Part shown: positions 44,086 to 53,396 of the stretch, piece after piece
Layout: each line of letters begins with the position of its first letter
Numbering within the stretch: position 1 is the first letter of the stretch
Source of the DNA: Mesorhizobium sp. L2C084A000
GTDB lineage: Bacteria; Pseudomonadota; Alphaproteobacteria; Rhizobiales; Rhizobiaceae
Reading direction: 5' to 3'
Length of the DNA stretch: 64,000 nt
Assembly: GCF_000502875.1 (NCBI RefSeq)
Contig: NZ_AYWX01000009.1
Span: 460,041 to 524,040, forward strand
Translations under genes and position numbers: made by a program
The notes under the pieces: model-generated
Databases searched by the model: none
The model's input: the letters and a program-made list of their open reading frames with translations, nothing else
Told to the model about the DNA's origin: nothing

Positions 44086-46532
44086 CCGCCAAGGCAGTTC
44101 CCGCCAAAGCAAAAGCGGTCATCATCGGCGGCGGCGTTTCCGGCTGTTCGGTCGCCTATCACCTGGCCAAGCTCGGCTGGACCGATATCGTGCTTCTCGA
44201 ACGCAAACAGCTGACGTCGGGCACGACATGGCACGCCGCCGGCCTGATCGGCCAGTTGCGCGGTTCGCAGAACATGACCCGGCTGGCGAAATATTCCGCC
44301 GACCTCTACGTCAAGCTGGAGGCCGAGACGGAGGTCGGCACCGGCATGCGCCAGGTCGGTTCGATCACCGTGGCGCTGACCGAGGAGCGCAAGCACGAGA
44401 TCTACAGGCAAGCGTCGCTGGCGCGTGCCTTCGATGTCGACGTGCGCGAGATTTCGCCCAGGGAAGTCAGCGAGATGTACCCGCATCTCAATGTTTCCGA
44501 TGTCGTCGGCGCCGTTCATCTGCCGCTCGACGGCCAGTGCGACCCCGCCAACATCGCCATGGCGCTGGCCAAGGGCGCGCGCCAGCGCGGCGCCACCATC
44601 GTCGAGAATGTGAAGGTCACCAAGGTCCATACCAAGGCCGGCCGCGTCAGCGGCGTGTCCTGGGCACAGGGCGAAGACCAAGGCACGATCGAAGCCGACA
44701 TCGTCGTCAACTGCGCCGGCATGTGGGCGCGCGAACTGGGAGCGCAGAACGGCGTCACCATCCCGCTGCATGCCTGCGAGCATTTTTACCTCGTCACCGA
44801 ACCGATCCCCGGCCTCACCCGTCTGCCGGTGCTGCGGGTGCCGGACGAGTGCGCCTACTACAAGGAGGACGCCGGCAAGATGATGCTGGGCGCCTTCGAG
44901 CCGGTGGCAAAACCCTGGGGCATGGACGGCATCCGCGAGGATTTCTGCTTCGACCAGTTGCCGGAGGACATGGAGCATTTCGAGCCGATCCTCGAAATGG
45001 GCGTCAACCGCATGCCGATGCTGGCAACCGCCGGCATCCACACCTTCTTCAACGGTCCTGAGAGTTTTACGCCCGACGACCGCTACTATCTCGGCGAGGC
45101 GCCGGAGCTGTCCGGCTACTGGATGGCGACCGGCTACAACTCGATCGGCATCGTCTCCTCCGGCGGCGCCGGCATGGCGCTGGCGCAGTGGATCAATGAC
45201 GGCGAAGCCCCGTTCGACCTGTGGGAAGTCGACATCCGCCGCGCCCAGCCGTTCCAGAAGAACCGGCGCTATCTCAAGGAACGCGTCTCCGAAACGCTCG
45301 GCCTGCTCTATGCCGACCATTTCCCTTATCGGCAGATGGCGACCTCGAGGAATGTCAGGCGTTCGCCGCTGCACGAGCATCTGAAGGTGCGCGGCGCCGT
45401 GTTCGGCGAAGTCGCCGGCTGGGAGCGCGCCAACTGGTTCGCTCGCGAGGGCCAGGAGCGCGAATACCGCTATTCCTGGAAGCGCCAGAACTGGTTCGAC
45501 AACCAGCGGGAAGAACACCTCGCGGTCAGGAATGGCGTCGGCCTGTTCGACATGACCTCCTTCGGCAAAATCCGTGTCGAGGGCCGCGACGCCAGCGCTT
45601 TCCTGCAAAGACTGTGCGCCAACGACATGGACGTCGCGCCGGGCAAGATCGTCTACACCCAGATGCTCAACCAGCGCGGCGGCATCGAGAGCGACCTGAC
45701 GGTTTCGCGGCTGTCGGAAACGGCTTTCTTCCTCGTCGTCCCCGGCGCCACGCTGCAGCGCGACCTGGCTTGGCTGCGCAAGCACGTCGCCGACGAGTTC
45801 GTCGTCGTCACCGACGTGACGGCGGCCGAAAGCGTGCTCTGCCTGATGGGCCCGGACGCAAGAAAGCTGATCCAGAAGGTCAGCCCCAACGATTTTTCCA
45901 ATGATAAAAATCCGTTCGGCACGTTCCAGGAAATCGAGATCGGCATGGGCCTGGCCCGCGCCCACCGCGTCACCTATGTCGGCGAACTCGGCTGGGAACT
46001 CTATGTCTCGACCGACCAGGCGGCTCATGTCTTCGAGGCGATCGATGAGGCCGGCGCCGAAGGCGGCCTGAAGCTCTGCGGCCTGCACACGCTGGATTCC
46101 TGCCGCATCGAAAAGGCCTTCAGGCATTTCGGCCACGACATCACCGATGAAGACAATGTGCTGGAAGCCGGCCTTGGCTTCGCGGTGAAGACCGCCAAGG
46201 GCGACTTCATCGGCCGCGATGCCGTGCTGCGCAAGAAGGAAGCCGGCCTGTCACGCCGGCTCGTCCAGTTCCGCCTGAAGGATCCAGAGCCCCTGCTCTT
46301 CCACAACGAAGCGATCCTGCGCGACGGCAAGATCGTCGGCCCGATCACTTCAGGCAATTACGGCCATCATCTCGGCGGCGCGGTCGGGCTAGGCTATGTG
46401 CCATCCGAGGGCGAGAGCGAAGCGGATGTGCTGGCTTCATCCTACGAAATCGAGATCGCCGGCGAGCGCTTTGCGGCGGAAGCCTCGCTGAAGCCGATGT
46501 ATGATCCGAAGGCCGAGCGGGTGAAGATGTAG
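44082..46532 (+). CDS. Dimethylglycine-dehydrogenase-like FAD/GcvT fusion, copy 3
   Basis: The 816-residue protein has AVIIGGGVSGCSVAYHLA at residue 12, the covalent-FAD motif GTTWHAAG near residue 47, a middle FAO domain (about 380-435) and a GcvT domain (about 430-810; YVGELGWELYVSTDQ near 630). It is more like typical dimethylglycine and sarcosine dehydrogenases than the copy at 17260. It overlaps the aminotransferase start by 4 bases (ATGA) and ends the operon, followed by a GC-rich palindromic repeat. Two such enzymes in one operon suggest removal of two N-methyl groups in succession. Confidence 0.87.
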   Translation: MTAKAVPAKAKAVIIGGGVSGCSVAYHLAKLGWTDIVLLERKQLTSGTTWHAAGLIGQLRGSQNMTRLAKYSADLYVKLEAETEVGTGMRQVGSITVALTEERKHEIYRQASLARAFDVDVREISPREVSEMYPHLNVSDVVGAVHLPLDGQCDPANIAMALAKGARQRGATIVENVKVTKVHTKAGRVSGVSWAQGEDQGTIEADIVVNCAGMWARELGAQNGVTIPLHACEHFYLVTEPIPGLTRLPVLRVPDECAYYKEDAGKMMLGAFEPVAKPWGMDGIREDFCFDQLPEDMEHFEPILEMGVNRMPMLATAGIHTFFNGPESFTPDDRYYLGEAPELSGYWMATGYNSIGIVSSGGAGMALAQWINDGEAPFDLWEVDIRRAQPFQKNRRYLKERVSETLGLLYADHFPYRQMATSRNVRRSPLHEHLKVRGAVFGEVAGWERANWFAREGQEREYRYSWKRQNWFDNQREEHLAVRNGVGLFDMTSFGKIRVEGRDASAFLQRLCANDMDVAPGKIVYTQMLNQRGGIESDLTVSRLSETAFFLVVPGATLQRDLAWLRKHVADEFVVVTDVTAAESVLCLMGPDARKLIQKVSPNDFSNDKNPFGTFQEIEIGMGLARAHRVTYVGELGWELYVSTDQAAHVFEAIDEAGAEGGLKLCGLHTLDSCRIEKAFRHFGHDITDEDNVLEAGLGFAVKTAKGDFIGRDAVLRKKEAGLSRRLVQFRLKDPEPLLFHNEAILRDGKIVGPITSGNYGHHLGGAVGLGYVPSEGESEADVLASSYEIEIAGERFAAEASLKPMYDPKAERVKM

Positions 46533-46540
46533 CGCCTCTT

Positions 46541-46563
46541 ACCCTCCCCCTTGTGGGGAGGGT
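46541..46563. repeat. Palindromic GC-rich intergenic repeat, also a possible terminator
   Basis: ACCCTCCCC (46541-46549) and GGGGAGGGT (46555-46563) form a 9-bp stem with a 5-nt loop, nine bases after the last gene of the operon. The core recurs at 58349-58369, so it belongs to a dispersed repeat family. It may also end transcription. Confidence 0.6.
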
Positions 46564-46633
46564 CGGCTCGCGGTCGGAGCAGAGCGGAGATTGCGGGACG
46601 GGGTGGGGATAGCGCCCTACGAGACCCCGCTTC

Positions 46634-47221
46634 TCAAAACCGCTCCAGCTTTGCCCGCACCTTCGCCAGAAACGCCGCCCTTGTTGCCGGCGTCGAGGCA
46701 TCCATCAAATAGTGCGCCAGGAAAAACGTCCGGCAGCGCGTCGCGCACAGCGCCCGCATGCCGCGCAGCAGGGTCTTGCGTCCCGGCTGGCCGACGACGA
46801 CGCTCCACCAGGTCGGGGCGCCGCAGGTGGTGATGACACCGACCTTGGTCACATGCGTCATCAGCGACTTGATCCGCCCCTTGCCGGCCGGCAGCTTGAA
46901 GGCGACGTCCGTCGCCCACACCCGGTCGAGCCAGCCCTTCAGCATCGCCGGCAGTCCGTACCACCAGGTCGGATATACAAACAGGATCGCTTCGGCCCAG
47001 TTGAGCAGCTCGAAATGCGGCTTCAGCGCCGGGTCCTGCGGCGCCTGGTCATTGTAGGAGCGTCGCTCGTCGCAACCCATCACCGGGTCGAATTTATCGG
47101 CGTAGAGGTCGAGCAGCCGCACCTCCCAGCCTCGTCGCATCAGCACCTCGACGGCGCTGTCGCGAATGGCCGCACAGAAGCTGTCGGGCACCGGATGGCA
47201 GTAGACCACCAGCGCACGCAT
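46634..47221 (-). CDS. Flavodoxin-fold NAD(P)H-dependent oxidoreductase, copy 1
   Basis: The 195-residue protein is a flavodoxin-fold NAD(P)H oxidoreductase of the NQO1/KefF group. MRALVVYCHPVPDSF at the N-terminus is the flavin phosphate loop, and ILFVYPTWWYGLPAMLKGWLDRVW near 80-103 (P-x-W-W-Y-G-x-P) is the family hallmark. It likely reduces quinones in the cytosol. Its start overlaps the stop of the paralogue at 47221 by one base, giving a tandem duplicated pair. Confidence 0.86.
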   Translation of the reverse strand: MRALVVYCHPVPDSFCAAIRDSAVEVLMRRGWEVRLLDLYADKFDPVMGCDERRSYNDQAPQDPALKPHFELLNWAEAILFVYPTWWYGLPAMLKGWLDRVWATDVAFKLPAGKGRIKSLMTHVTKVGVITTCGAPTWWSVVVGQPGRKTLLRGMRALCATRCRTFFLAHYLMDASTPATRAAFLAKVRAKLERF

Positions 47222-47802
47222 CAGAAGGCATCCATGCTGGCCGCGACCTTGGCAATGAATTTCCGCCGTGTGTCATCGGTCGAGAGATTCATCGCGTAGT
47301 GCGCGAGGTAGGTCACCGGCGCGCCCGGTTTGACGGTGGCGCGCAGCATGCGCTTGATCAGTTTGCGCGGCGGATCGCCCATCAGCATGGCGCGGAACCG
47401 GCTGCCGCCATAAGTGGTCACCGCCGCAACCTTGCGTATGTTGTGCAGCGACGGCTGCGCCATGCCGTCGACCAGCTTGAACGACACGCCGGGAAGGAAG
47501 ACGCGATCGAAAAAGCCTTTCAGTATCGCTGGAAAGCCATAGTTCCAGACTGGATAGGAAAGCACCAGCGCATCGGCTCGCAGCAGGCGTTCGACATAAG
47601 GTGCGGCAGCGTCAGCGGCGCCGCGCGGATTGTGGTAGTCCAGCCTTTCCTGCCGCGTCATCCGCGGATCGAAATCCTCCGCGTAGAGGTCGCAGTCATC
47701 GACCGTATGGCCCGCCGCCGTCAACCGCTCTACGATCATGCGGTGCAGGCCGGCATTGAAGCTGGTCTCGACCGGATGGGCGTAAAGGACGAGGATGTTC
47801 AC
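47221..47802 (-). CDS. Flavodoxin-fold NAD(P)H-dependent oxidoreductase, copy 2
   Basis: The 193-residue paralogue of the gene at 46634 starts MNILVLYAHPVETSFNAGLH (flavin loop) and has LVLSYPVWNYGFPAILKGFF near residue 80. Identity between the two copies is moderate by eye, so the duplication is not recent. ATG 47802 is the first gene of this leftward pair. A large inverted repeat at 47831-47989 lies just upstream. Confidence 0.86.
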   Translation of the reverse strand: MNILVLYAHPVETSFNAGLHRMIVERLTAAGHTVDDCDLYAEDFDPRMTRQERLDYHNPRGAADAAAPYVERLLRADALVLSYPVWNYGFPAILKGFFDRVFLPGVSFKLVDGMAQPSLHNIRKVAAVTTYGGSRFRAMLMGDPPRKLIKRMLRATVKPGAPVTYLAHYAMNLSTDDTRRKFIAKVAASMDAF

Positions 47803-47830
47803 AGGGGAATATCCCCTAGGTCAGTGCGAG

Positions 47831-47989
47831 GCACCCCCCTCTGCCCTGCCGGGCATCTCCCCCGCAAGGGGGGAGATCGGACTGCCGTATCGCTTTCGCT
47901 AACTGTCGACGCCGCAGAATGGTCGCGACTCAAAGGCTGCCAATCTCCCCCCTTGCGGGGGAGATGTCCGGCAGGACAGAGGGGGGTAC
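47831..47989. repeat. Long inverted intergenic repeat (47-bp arms)
   Basis: The left arm (47831-47877) and right arm (47943-47989) are near-perfect reverse complements, separated by about 65 bp. Each arm itself contains a small hairpin (ATCTCCCCC / GGGGGAGAT type). It fills the gap between the leftward genes at 47802 and 48008. It looks like a miniature inverted-repeat or REP/BIME-type element. Confidence 0.75.
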
Positions 47990-48007
47990 TCAAGCGCAAA
48001 CCTCTCC

Positions 48008-49414
48008 TCATCCCACTCTCTGCAGCCCCTTGAACAAAAAAGTCCGACCCGAACGGTAGTCGTAGTCCGGGTTCTCCCAGGCGATCATCTTGCCGGGGTT
48101 GAGCAGGCCTTGCGGATCGGTCTCGCGCTTGAAGGCGAGCTGCACCGCGTCGGTCTGCTTCATGCCGCCCTCTTCCAGCGTGTAGCGATGCGGGTTGAAG
48201 ATCGGGCAGCCATTCTCCTCATGCAGGCGCACGATCTCGTCGAGCCGAGCCTCGCTGGTGAACTTGACCAGCGGCAGGCCGAAGCAGGTGATGTTGCCGT
48301 CCAGCCGCACGAATTCCAGATGCGAGAAAACCTCGCCCGGAAACATCTTGTCCATCTTTTCGACCAACGCGAGCTGGTTGGGAAAGGGATAGAGCGACTG
48401 CAGATAGGTAATCGAAGGATCGACGCGCAGCGCCCTCAGCGTCGTGTGGTTCCAGGCCAGCTCATAGGCCGGCGGCAGCCCCTTCTTTTCGTCCAGCGTT
48501 GCGGTTGCGGCATTGTAGATCACCTCGCCACCGGCCCGGCCGGTGAAGGCCAGTAAAGCGTCCAGCCCATGCCGCGCCACCATGACGACGCAGATGCTCT
48601 GCCCCTGCTGCAGGAATTTCTGGTGCCGCTTGAAATAAAGCTGTGGCACGGGTGCCGCTATCGGCGTGATCAGCTTGGTCAGGATACCGTCCTGGCACGC
48701 CAGTGCATTTCCATAGCGGGCCGCATCCATGAAAGCGTCGAAGCCGACGATGACGTCGATCCATTCATAAGCCGCGGTCAGCGGCATCTCGACCTCCGAT
48801 ATGATGCCGTTGGTGCCGTAGGCATGGGTCACCTTGTGCAGATCCTCGCCGGTGAGTTCGAGCGCTTTCGGCTCGGCCTCCATGGTCACCACGCGCAGCC
48901 GGAGCACATTGCCGAAATCACGCAGGCCACCGAAATTGATCGAGCCGACGCCGCCCGAACCGCCGGCGATGAAGCCGCCGATCGAAGCGGTGTTGTAGGT
49001 AGAGGGCGATAGCCGGAGTTCCTGCCCGGAATGCGCTCGCGTTGCCTTGTCGATATCGGCCAGAATGGCCCCCGGTCCGGTCACGACGCGACCCGGGGCG
49101 ATCGACTTGATCTCGTTCATCTCGGCAAGGTTGAGCACGACGCCGCCGGAGAGCGGCATCGCCTGGCCGTAATTGCCGGTGCCGCTGCCGCGCGGTGTCA
49201 CCGGCACGCCATGGCGATGACAGGCGGCAAGCACGCGGATCAGTTCGGCCTCGTTCTTCGGCGTCACGATCAGATCGCCGGTGACATGGTCCAGTTGCTG
49301 CTTCAGCACCGGGCTGTACCAGTAGAAGTCACGGCTCTTCTGCTGGACGATGGCCGGATTGTCGTCGACCTTGAGCCCGTCAAGATCGCGTTTGAGCGCC
49401 GAAACGTCCATCAT
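48008..49414 (-). CDS. FAD-binding (GlcD/VAO-type) oxidoreductase
   Basis: The 468-residue protein has an FAD_binding_4 domain: VTPRGSGTGNYGQAM at about 72-86 is the pyrophosphate loop, and GGFIAGGSGGVGSINFGG follows near 150. A C-terminal FAD-oxidase domain ends NPHRYTLEEGGMKQTD and LNPGKMIAW. It oxidises a hydroxy acid or similar alcohol. Two ATGs at 49414 and 49411 overlap the stop of the amidohydrolase gene. It is the last gene of a leftward ABC-importer operon, so its substrate probably derives from the imported compound. Confidence 0.83.
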   Translation of the reverse strand: MMDVSALKRDLDGLKVDDNPAIVQQKSRDFYWYSPVLKQQLDHVTGDLIVTPKNEAELIRVLAACHRHGVPVTPRGSGTGNYGQAMPLSGGVVLNLAEMNEIKSIAPGRVVTGPGAILADIDKATRAHSGQELRLSPSTYNTASIGGFIAGGSGGVGSINFGGLRDFGNVLRLRVVTMEAEPKALELTGEDLHKVTHAYGTNGIISEVEMPLTAAYEWIDVIVGFDAFMDAARYGNALACQDGILTKLITPIAAPVPQLYFKRHQKFLQQGQSICVVMVARHGLDALLAFTGRAGGEVIYNAATATLDEKKGLPPAYELAWNHTTLRALRVDPSITYLQSLYPFPNQLALVEKMDKMFPGEVFSHLEFVRLDGNITCFGLPLVKFTSEARLDEIVRLHEENGCPIFNPHRYTLEEGGMKQTDAVQLAFKRETDPQGLLNPGKMIAWENPDYDYRSGRTFLFKGLQRVG

Positions 49415-50709
49415 TCCACCATCAGTTCGTCGAGTTCGGCATAGTCGGGCAATTGCCGGTCGATCGCCTTGCCGCCGCGCACCACGATGCGATCCGATTC
49501 GGGCCGCGAGAGCAATTCCGTCCAGCTTCGGCCTTTGAACAGGACAAAATCGGCATCGCCGCCGGCGGCAAGCGTGCCGAAGCCATCAAGCCGCATCACC
49601 TTGGCCGGCGTCGCGGTGACCGCTTGCGGCCAGTCGGCGACCGGATGGTCCAAATGCAGGATGCGCGTCGCCATGCGGTAAACCTCCAGCATGTCGAGAT
49701 CGCCATAGGCATAAAATGGGTCACGCGTATTGTCGGATGCGACGGCAACCGCAATGCCCCTCGCCTTCATTTCGTGCAGCAGCGTCACACCACGCCAGCG
49801 CGGCGTGGTGCCGTCGCCGCGCCGATCCTGCAAATAGAGATTGCACATCGGCAATGAAACGACGGCTAGCCCTGCCTTCGCCACCTTGTCCAGCGTGTCG
49901 AGCACGTCGAGGTCCGGCTGGCGCGCAAGCGAGCAGCAATGGCCGACGAGGATCTTTCCTTCGAAACCGTTCCAAAGAGCGGCCTCGGCGATCTTCTTCA
50001 GCGATATGGCGGAGATGTCATCGGTCTCGTCGGCATGGAAATCGAGATCGAGGCCATGCTTGATCGCTTGCGCGAAGACATGGTCGAGCAGTTCTTCGAG
50101 GTCCGGCACCATATAGGTGACGACACCGAGCACGCCCTTTGCCGCGGCAACCCTCTTTGCCAGCCTGTCGAACCACTTTTTGTCGCGTACGCCTTCGATG
50201 CCGAGCAAACAGGCGCCCTGCAACTCGATGCGGCCGCGCCATGCCTCGCGCATCGTCTCGAACACCGGCCAGGAGATTTCTTCCTGCGGCGCGACACTGT
50301 CGAGATGCGTGCGCATTGCCCTGGTGCCATGGGCGTAGGCTGAGCGCAGCGAGAAATCCATCCGTTTCGCAACGTCCTCGGCGCTCCAGCGTGCCACACG
50401 ATCGGCGCCGGCGGCATTCAGCGCGCCCAAGAACGTGCCGTCGGGATTGGGCTTTCGCGGCCAGATATGGCCCTTGTCGATATGCGTGTGGCAGTCGACG
50501 AAGCATGGCAGCACGATGCGGCCGCCAAGATCGACGGCATCAGCAGGCGCTGCACGACCGTGGGCGGCAATGCCTGCGATTTTGCCGTCCGCGATAGTGA
50601 CGTCGGCAAGCGCAAAGCCATCCCTGTCGAGAGCAGCGCCAAGGCCTGGGGTCAGGGATGCGTGAAGCCTGACATTGGCGAGCCGGTATGAACCTGTGTT
50701 CGGAATCAA
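49411..50709 (-). CDS. Cytosine-deaminase-like amidohydrolase
   Basis: The 432-residue amidohydrolase has CHTHIDKGH near residue 73 (metal HxH), DFHADETDD near 232 (His and Glu), LVGHCCSL near 263 (His) and ASDNTRDPFYAYGDLDML near 330 (metal Asp). This arrangement matches E. coli CodA, including the DNxRDPxY segment. It should deaminate a cytosine-like or other cyclic amidine. It starts at TTG 50709 with AGGAG about 10 bases upstream, 4 bp after the permease stop. The ABC importer upstream likely brings in its substrate. Confidence 0.83.
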   Translation of the reverse strand: MIPNTGSYRLANVRLHASLTPGLGAALDRDGFALADVTIADGKIAGIAAHGRAAPADAVDLGGRIVLPCFVDCHTHIDKGHIWPRKPNPDGTFLGALNAAGADRVARWSAEDVAKRMDFSLRSAYAHGTRAMRTHLDSVAPQEEISWPVFETMREAWRGRIELQGACLLGIEGVRDKKWFDRLAKRVAAAKGVLGVVTYMVPDLEELLDHVFAQAIKHGLDLDFHADETDDISAISLKKIAEAALWNGFEGKILVGHCCSLARQPDLDVLDTLDKVAKAGLAVVSLPMCNLYLQDRRGDGTTPRWRGVTLLHEMKARGIAVAVASDNTRDPFYAYGDLDMLEVYRMATRILHLDHPVADWPQAVTATPAKVMRLDGFGTLAAGGDADFVLFKGRSWTELLSRPESDRIVVRGGKAIDRQLPDYAELDELMVE

Positions 50710-50713
50710 GGGC

Positions 50714-51565
50714 CTAGCGCTCCTGCTTCAGTGCGCTTTCGTGCCAGCGCCGCAAAATGAGATGCGAAATCAGCGACAGCACGAGGAAGATCAAAATGCC
50801 GGTCAGCGAGATCAGGAACAGCGCCGCGAACAGCCGCGGCGCGTTGAGCCGGTAACCGGCCTCGATGATGCGCGAGGCAAGGCCAGAGGACTGGCCGGTG
50901 GTGCCGGCGACGAATTCGGCCACCACGGCGCCGATCAGCGACAGGCCGCCGGCGATCTTCAATCCGCCGAGGAAATAGGGCATCGCCGCCGGCAGCCTGA
51001 GATAGCGCAACTGCTGCCAACGCGTCGCGCCGTTGAGCTTGAACATATCGCGCAGATTGCGGTCGACGGAGTTGAGGCCAAGCGTGGTATTGGACAGGAT
51101 CGGAAAGAAGGCGACGATCCAGGCGCACAGCAGAAGCTTGGTCGTCTGGTCGTTCACATAGATGTTGATCAGCGGGAAAATCGCCACGATCGGCGTCACC
51201 TGCAACACGATGGCGAAGGGGAAGAATGACATCTCGACCCATTTCGACTGCGCGAACAGCACCGCCAGCCCGACCCCGCCGATGACGGCCAGAGCCAGGC
51301 TGAGGAAGGTGATGCGCAAGGTGACCAGCAGCGAGGAAAACAGCAGGCCGGCATCGTTGTAGAGTGTCCACAGCACCACGCCGGGACGCGGCAGGATGTA
51401 TTGCGGGATCGCGTTCCACACGCAGATGCGATCCCACAGCCAGATCGCCAGGATCATGATCGCCAGCGGCAGCACCCAGCGGCCGATCCGTTCGAACCGC
51501 TCCTGGCGCACGCGGCGTGCTTCCTCGGGGTCGAGTTTGAGCACACGCTCGTCAATGGCCGTCAT
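50714..51565 (-). CDS. ABC transporter permease
   Basis: The 283-residue inner-membrane protein has six helices and the binding-protein-dependent permease EAA-type loop (DRNLRDMFKLNGATRWQQLR near residue 180). It is of the SsuC/ThiX group. ATG 51565 overlaps the ATPase gene by 14 bp. With the ATPase at 51552 and the Thi5-like binding protein at 52392 it forms one importer. Confidence 0.9.
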   Translation of the reverse strand: MTAIDERVLKLDPEEARRVRQERFERIGRWVLPLAIMILAIWLWDRICVWNAIPQYILPRPGVVLWTLYNDAGLLFSSLLVTLRITFLSLALAVIGGVGLAVLFAQSKWVEMSFFPFAIVLQVTPIVAIFPLINIYVNDQTTKLLLCAWIVAFFPILSNTTLGLNSVDRNLRDMFKLNGATRWQQLRYLRLPAAMPYFLGGLKIAGGLSLIGAVVAEFVAGTTGQSSGLASRIIEAGYRLNAPRLFAALFLISLTGILIFLVLSLISHLILRRWHESALKQER

Positions 51566-52379
51566 GATGCGCGCCTGCTGTTGAATTGATGGCCTTGACC
51601 AGCACATCGGAGGCCTGACGGCACAGTGCCGCGTAGTCGGGCGAGGTGCGAAACGCCTCGTCGCGCGGATAGGTGGCCTCGATGGCGAGTTCGTCGAACA
51701 CCCTGCCCGGCCGCGCCGCCATGACGACGACGCGGTTGGAGAGGAACACGCTTTCAAAGACGCTGTGGGTGACGAAAACGACGGTGAAGCGTTCGTCCTG
51801 CCACAGTTCCAGGAGATCGTTGTTGAGCTTGAAGCGGGTGATCTCGTCGAGTGCCGCGAACGGTTCGTCCATCAGCAGCACGCGCGGTTTGGTCACCATG
51901 GCCCGCGCGATCGAGACGCGCATCTTCATGCCGCCGGACAGTTCGCGCGGCACCGCGTCTTCGAAACCGGTCAGGTGCACCCGCGCCAGCATCTCCGTGA
52001 TCGCCGGTGTCGCCTTGGCGCGCGAAATGCCTTTCAGCCGAAGCGGCAGCCAGACATTGTCGAAAACATTGGCCCAGGGCAGCAGCGTCGGCTCCTGGAA
52101 GACGAAGCCGATGTTCGAACGGTCAAGCGAGCCGCCGCCGCGCCAGTCGAGCACGCCGGAGGTCGGCGTCGACAGGCCGGCGATCAGCCGCAGCGCCGTC
52201 GACTTGCCGCACCCCGACGGCCCAAGCAGGCTGAGGAAATCGCCTTCCCGGATGGTCAGGTCGACGTCGCTGAGCGCCGTCACGCCGTTGGAAAATACCT
52301 TGCCGACGCCGCGCAGCGCCAGAAGCGTCGGGGCCGTACCCGACACAGCCGGCGCTGGCGCCACTTTTTCCCTTATCAT
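51552..52379 (-). CDS. ABC transporter ATP-binding protein
   Basis: The 275-residue ATPase has Walker A GPSGCGKST near residue 53, the signature LSGGMKMRVSIARAM near 146 and Walker B VLLMDEPFAALDE near 166, followed by the H-loop VFVTHSV. It is of the SsuB/TauB/NitT type. A Thi5-like binding-protein gene precedes it by 12 bp. Confidence 0.92.
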   Translation of the reverse strand: MIREKVAPAPAVSGTAPTLLALRGVGKVFSNGVTALSDVDLTIREGDFLSLLGPSGCGKSTALRLIAGLSTPTSGVLDWRGGGSLDRSNIGFVFQEPTLLPWANVFDNVWLPLRLKGISRAKATPAITEMLARVHLTGFEDAVPRELSGGMKMRVSIARAMVTKPRVLLMDEPFAALDEITRFKLNNDLLELWQDERFTVVFVTHSVFESVFLSNRVVVMAARPGRVFDELAIEATYPRDEAFRTSPDYAALCRQASDVLVKAINSTAGAHHDGH

Positions 52380-52391
52380 GCCGGGACCGGC

Positions 52392-53396
52392 CTATTTCTT
52401 CAGCTCGAGCCCGACGCCCTTGTTGATGAAGGTCAGCGTGTAGGCCTTCTTGATGTCGATGCCGGCTGGCGTGACCTTGGCCTTGACCATCTTGTCGTAG
52501 AAACTCTTGATCCGCTCGTCGGTCATGGCGCCGATGCCGAGCTTTTCGGTGTCGCCGGAATCGGCCAGGCCGAACTTCTTCATCTGCTCGATCGAGAACG
52601 CGATCTGCTCGTCGCTCATGTCGGGATTGTCTTTCTTGATCAAGTCGTTGGCGGCCTTGTTGTTGCCGTAGAGATATTTGTACCAGCCCTTGGCGGAGCC
52701 ATCGACGAAGCACTGGACCACCTCCGGCTTCTTGTCGATCGTGTCCTGCATCACCTCGATCGTCGTCGAGTAGGTATCCCAGCCATAGTCGGCGAGCAGG
52801 AACTGGTTCGGCACGAAGCCGCCTTCCTTCTTGACCGCGAACGGCTCGGAGGTGACGTAGCCCTGCTGGATCGACTTCTTGTTGGCGAGGAAGGGAGCGG
52901 TGTTGTAGGTGTAGGGCGCGCGCTTGGAGGCATCGAAGCCGAGTTCGATGACCATCCACTGGAAGAAGGTCTGCACGCCCTCGTCACCCAATATGTACTG
53001 GTCGGCGTTCTTCAGGTCCTCCCATTTGTCGAGCCCTTCGCCGGGATGGGACATCATGACCTGCGGGTCCTTCTGGAAATCCGCCGCCACCACCCGCATC
53101 GGAATGCCTTGCTGCACGGCATCGAAAGCCGACAGCAGATTGCCGCCCATGTAGAAATCGATCTTGCCGGCCAGCAGCATCGGCCGGCCGCTGACCTGCG
53201 GACCGCCCTGCATAATGGTGACGTCGAGGCCGCAGGCGGCATAGGTGCCGTCCGCCACGGACTGGTAATATCCGCCATGCTCCGGCTCGGCCAACCAGTT
53301 GGTGCCGAAGGTGACTTTCTCATTCGCAGCAGCACCCAGCGTGCTGGCTGCAAGCAGGGCCACAATCGCCACCGAGATCTTCTGTTTTCCGTACAT
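52392..53396 (-). CDS. ABC transporter substrate-binding protein, NMT1/THI5-like
   Basis: The 334-residue protein has a signal peptide (about 1-24, ending GAAANE) and an NMT1/THI5 fold. Characteristic blocks are FGTNWLAEPEHGGYYQSVAD near residue 30, MQGGPQVSGRPMLLAGKIDF near 65 and GDEGVQTFFQWMV near 135. Proteins of this type bind pyrimidine precursors of thiamine, riboflavin or sulfonates. Linked to a CodA-like deaminase, a pyrimidine-like ligand is plausible. ATG 53396 gives the signal peptide. It is the first gene of the leftward operon that ends at 48008. Confidence 0.88.
   Translation of the reverse strand: MYGKQKISVAIVALLAASTLGAAANEKVTFGTNWLAEPEHGGYYQSVADGTYAACGLDVTIMQGGPQVSGRPMLLAGKIDFYMGGNLLSAFDAVQQGIPMRVVAADFQKDPQVMMSHPGEGLDKWEDLKNADQYILGDEGVQTFFQWMVIELGFDASKRAPYTYNTAPFLANKKSIQQGYVTSEPFAVKKEGGFVPNQFLLADYGWDTYSTTIEVMQDTIDKKPEVVQCFVDGSAKGWYKYLYGNNKAANDLIKKDNPDMSDEQIAFSIEQMKKFGLADSGDTEKLGIGAMTDERIKSFYDKMVKAKVTPAGIDIKKAYTLTFINKGVGLELKK

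Noticed and set aside
44064..46136. Minus-strand open frame of 690 codons
   Set aside because: It lies wholly opposite a flavoprotein with good motifs and shows no motif of its own. Shadow of high-GC codon bias.
47831..47989. Possible CRISPR array
   Set aside because: There are only two copies, and they are inverted rather than directly repeated. No cas genes are present.
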